Assembly (NCBI GenBank): GCA_022496805.1
Contig: CM040100.1
Coordinates: 25,387,009 to 25,451,008 of the forward strand
Length of the DNA stretch: 64,000 nt
DNA from: Pohlia nutans
Lineage: Eukaryota > Streptophyta > Bryopsida > Bryales > Mniaceae
Direction of reading: 5' to 3'
A program made the translations under genes and the position numbers. This document shows positions 61,091 through 64,000 of the stretch, piece by piece. The notes beneath the pieces were generated by a model that was not told where the DNA came from, did no database searches, and saw only the letters and a list, made by a program, of their open reading frames with translations. Position 1 is the first letter of the stretch. Each line of letters starts with the position of its first letter.

Positions 61091-61554
61091 TATATATTTT
61101 TTAATAATATTAATTTGATCAAATTTAGATATAGAAAGAAAATAAAATCTAGATATGGAAAAGATGATGTCGCACGAAAAACGCACTAAATCAATGTAGT
61201 TTTAAAGACGATTAAAACACGACATTTGACGAGTATAAAGAGTGCTGAATTCATACGTTTTCAATGGATGTATCAATCGTGTCGAATCAGTACTATATCC
61301 GCTTGTACGAACATCGTGTCATATCAGTGTAGTTGCGATGAATGACGCAACGATGCGGAATCAGTGCGAAAATCGTTTGAACCCTTGAAATATCGGAAAT
61401 CGCACTGAATCAGTGCAGAATCAGTGGGGTCCAAAATTCCTGATGATATCAACCCTGCAATGACAGCGAGTCAGACAATGCACCTAGATAAAACCAATCA
61501 GGGGAAACTTTCAGGGGTCCTCCCACACTGCAATTGTAGGGCAACCACCCCATG

Positions 61555-61950
61555 CGGTGAATGTAGGGAGAACTCCCCAAGCTTGGGTTGTGGGGAGACC
61601 TCCACAAGCTGAGATGGTAGGGAGACCTTCCCATTCCTGGTTTGTGGGGAGGCCTTGCTATGCTTAGGTTGTGGAGAGATCTCCCCATGCGTGAATTGTA
61701 GGGAGACCTCCCAATGCTTGGATTTGGAGGAGACCTCCCCATGCTTGGGTTGTAGAGAGACCTCCCCAGGGTGGGATGGCAAGACGACCTCCCCATGCTT
61801 GGGTTGTAGGGAGACCTCCCCATGCTTGGGTTGTAGGAAGACCTCCCCAGGGTGGGATGATAGAGAGACCTTCCAATTCTTGGGTTGAGGGGAGACCTCC
61901 CCAAGCAAGGATGGTAGGGAGACCTTCCTATGCTTGAGATTTCGAGAGTG
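61555..61950. repeat. 27-bp minisatellite (gggagacctccccatgcttg)
   Basis: About 14 units at 27-bp spacing, for example gagacctcc at 61811 and agacctcc at 61838. The translation of either strand gives repetitive peptides, which should not be annotated. Confidence 0.9.
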
Positions 61951-62029
61951 CTCCCCGCATACCAGCGTCGTAAGCGCTGCACACGCACGCGGGTGGCGAG
62001 TGCTCCCCACAAACGTGACTGGCGAGCGC

Positions 62030-64000
62030 TCCCGAATCACGTAGGTGTAGAGCGCTCTCCATGCAAGCGCACGGGGAGCGCTCCCCACGCACATTGCTGA
62101 GAACTACCCACGCACGCAGCTCGGGAGAGCTCTCCATGCACGCTCATTGGGAGAGCTCCCCACGCACGCTTCTGGGAAGCGCTCCCTACGCACGCTCCTT
62201 GAGAGAGCTCCCCACGCACGCTCATTGGGAAAGCTCCCCACGTACACTCTAGGGGAGAGCTCCCTACGCACGCTTCTTGGGAGGACTTTCCACGCGCGAT
62301 GCTGAGGAGACCTCTCCAAGCGCGCCGCTCGGGAGAGCTCCCCATGCACAATGCTCAGGAGAGCTCCCCCCGTGCGCTGCTCGGGAGAGCTTCCCACGCA
62401 CGATGCTCAGGAGAGCTTTCTATGCACACTCATTGGAAGAGCTCTCCACGCACGCTCTAGGGGAGAGCTCCCCACGCACGCTGCTCGGGAAGGCTCTCCA
62501 CGCGCGATGCTTGGGAGACCTCTCTTGGCGCGCCGCTCACAAGAGATCCCCACCTACAATGCTCGAGAGAGCTCCCCATGCAAGTTGCTGGGGAGAGTTC
62601 CCCACGCACGCTCGTGGGGACAAATCCCCACGTACGCTGGGGAGAGTTCCCCACGCACGCTCGTGGGGACAACTCCCCACGTACGCTGGTGGGGAGACCT
62701 CCCCACGTACGCTCGTGGGAAGAGCTCCCCACGCACGCTGCTCGGAAGGGTTCTCCACAAGCGATGCTGGGGAAACCTCTCTAGGCGCGCCACTCAGGAG
62801 AGCTTCCCACGCACGATAATTGGGAGAATTCCCCAAACGCGCTGCTCGGGAGAGTTTATCACGCAAGATGCTCGGGAGAGCTCCCCACGCACGCTCATTG
62901 GGAGAGCTCCCTACGAAAGCTCACGGGGAGTACTCCCTACGCACTCTCATGGGGAGATCTCCCCACGCACGCTACTTGGAAGGGCTCTCCACGCGCGATG
63001 CTAGGGAGACCTCTCCAAGCGCCCCACTCGGGAGAGCTCCCCACGCGCGCTGCTTGGGAGAGCTTCCCACACACAATGCTCAGGATAGCTCCCCAAACGC
63101 ACCGCTCGAGCGAGCTCCCCAAGCACGATGCTTTGGAAAGCTTCCCACGCACGCTCATTGGAGAGTCCGCCACGCACACCCCTTGGGAGAGTCCGCCACG
63201 CACGCCCCTTGGGAGAGCTCCCCACGGACGCTGCTCGAGAAGGCTCTCCACGCGCAATGCTCTCGTAACCTCTCCTGGCGCGCCGCTCGGGAGAGCTCTT
63301 CACCCACGATGCTCGAAAGAACTCCCCATGCATGCTGGTGGGGAGAGCTCCCCACGGACGCTGGTGGGGAAAGCTCCCCACGCACGATGCTCGAGAGAGC
63401 TCCCCACGCACTCTCCTAGGGAGAGCTCCTCAAGCAAGCTAGTGGGGAGAGCTCTCCATGCACGCTATTAGAGAGAGCTCCCTACGTATGGAGGTGGGGA
63501 GAGCTCCCCACGCATGATGCTCGGGAGAGCTCCCCTCGCACGCTCCTGGGGAGAGCTCTCTACGCACGATGGTTGGGAGAACCCGACGCACGCTCTTGGG
63601 GTGAGCTCCCCACGCACGCTGGTGGAGAGAGCTCCCCACGCACGCTCTTGGGGAGAGCTCCCCACGTACGCTGGTGGGGAGAGCTCTCTACGCACGATGG
63701 TCGGGAGAGCTCCCCACGCACGCTGGTGGAGAGAGCTCCCCACGCACGCTCCTAGGAGAGCTCCCCACGCACAATGCCCGGGAGAGCTCCCTACACACAC
63801 TCTTAGGGAGAGCTCCCCACACACACTCTTGGGAAGAGCTCCCCACGCACGCTAGTGGAGAGAGCTCGCCACGCACGCTGGTGGGGAGAGCTCGCCACGC
63901 ACGCTGGTGGGGAGAGCTCCCAATGTACGCTGGAGGGGAGAGCTCTCCACGCACGATGCTCGGGAGAGCTCCCCACGCTCGCTCTTGGGGAGAGTTCCCC
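62030..64000. repeat. 26-bp minisatellite with gggagagctcccc palindrome, runs off window
   Basis: Units such as gggagagctccccacgcacg followed by ctggtg or atgctc, spaced about 26 bp (gagctc at 63603, 63629, 63655, 63681). By length this is roughly 70 units. It continues past the window edge. Many long frames on both strands (for example 62277-62819 and 62351-63004) are repeat translations. Confidence 0.92.

Larger units (their letters stand above)
59355..61450. mobile_element. 2.1 kb element with 50-bp inverted termini
   Basis: 59355-59404 and the reverse complement of 61401-61450 agree at 45 of 50 positions (core ttctgcactgattcagtgcg). The inside holds AT-rich DNA, a 176-bp satellite and a SINE-like sequence, but no gene. 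No target duplication was identified. The left terminus overlaps the start of the ParB-like frame. Confidence 0.6.

Noticed and set aside
61449..64000. Many frames of 60-217 codons on both strands
   Set aside because: They overlap each other in nearly all frames and repeat every 26-27 bp, so they are products of the minisatellite.

Overview
The window looks like repeat-rich nuclear DNA from a land plant. The evidence is spliceosomal introns with GT/AG borders, plant-type CACTA (En/Spm) transposon proteins (TNP2/Transposase_21, DUF4216, DUF4218, Ptta/Transposase_24), plant telomere-like AAACCCTAAA motifs, and an ARM+TPR gene resembling conserved plant proteins. The mixture of moderately AT-rich DNA, GC-rich palindromic minisatellites and unfamiliar ParB-like genes makes a non-seed plant (moss, lycophyte or fern) my best guess, but the species cannot be fixed from sequence alone. 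All gene models were made by eye from reading frames and splice motifs.

Layout. 1-3.8 kb: AT-rich DNA with an interspersed repeat, fragments of a possible SWIM-domain gene and a signal-peptide exon, all on the minus strand. 4.58-14.5 kb (minus): the most unusual locus, a gene of about 13 exons joining a ParB-like domain, a lysine-rich coiled coil and a bacterial-type (beta-order) DNA methyltransferase-like domain; a 3.5 kb GC-rich minisatellite lies in one intron. The model contains four in-frame stops, all TAG, and one frame break. 15-19.3 kb: two orphan plus-strand ORFs around a 258-bp tandem repeat, then a minus-strand acidic exon. 20-36.8 kb: a decayed CACTA TNP2-type transposon interrupted by a second, nearly complete CACTA element (23833-31703, ATT target duplication). 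37-41.7 kb: two long foldback structures. 41.7-44.6 kb: a third, decayed CACTA remnant. 45.4-49.7 kb (minus): the only convincing host housekeeping-type gene, an ARM-like/TPR protein with intact exons. 52-53.3 kb: an unrecognised decayed gene. 56.3-59.4 kb (minus): an FCP1/NIF-like phosphatase pseudogene, a TA-flanked MITE and a second ParB/DGQHR-like gene. 59.4-61.45 kb: an element with inverted termini carrying a 176-bp satellite and a SINE-like tRNA-derived repeat. 61.5-64 kb: palindromic 26-27-bp minisatellites running off the window.

How it fits together. Apart from the ARM/TPR gene, almost everything is mobile or repetitive DNA in several layers of nesting and decay. Two distinct ParB-superfamily genes, one fused to a methyltransferase fold, are the feature I know least precedent for in a plant genome. 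Many in-frame stops in these genes are explained by C-to-T change at CAG (CHG) or CGA (CG) codons, as expected if the loci were heavily methylated; alternatively UAG is read through in this gene family.
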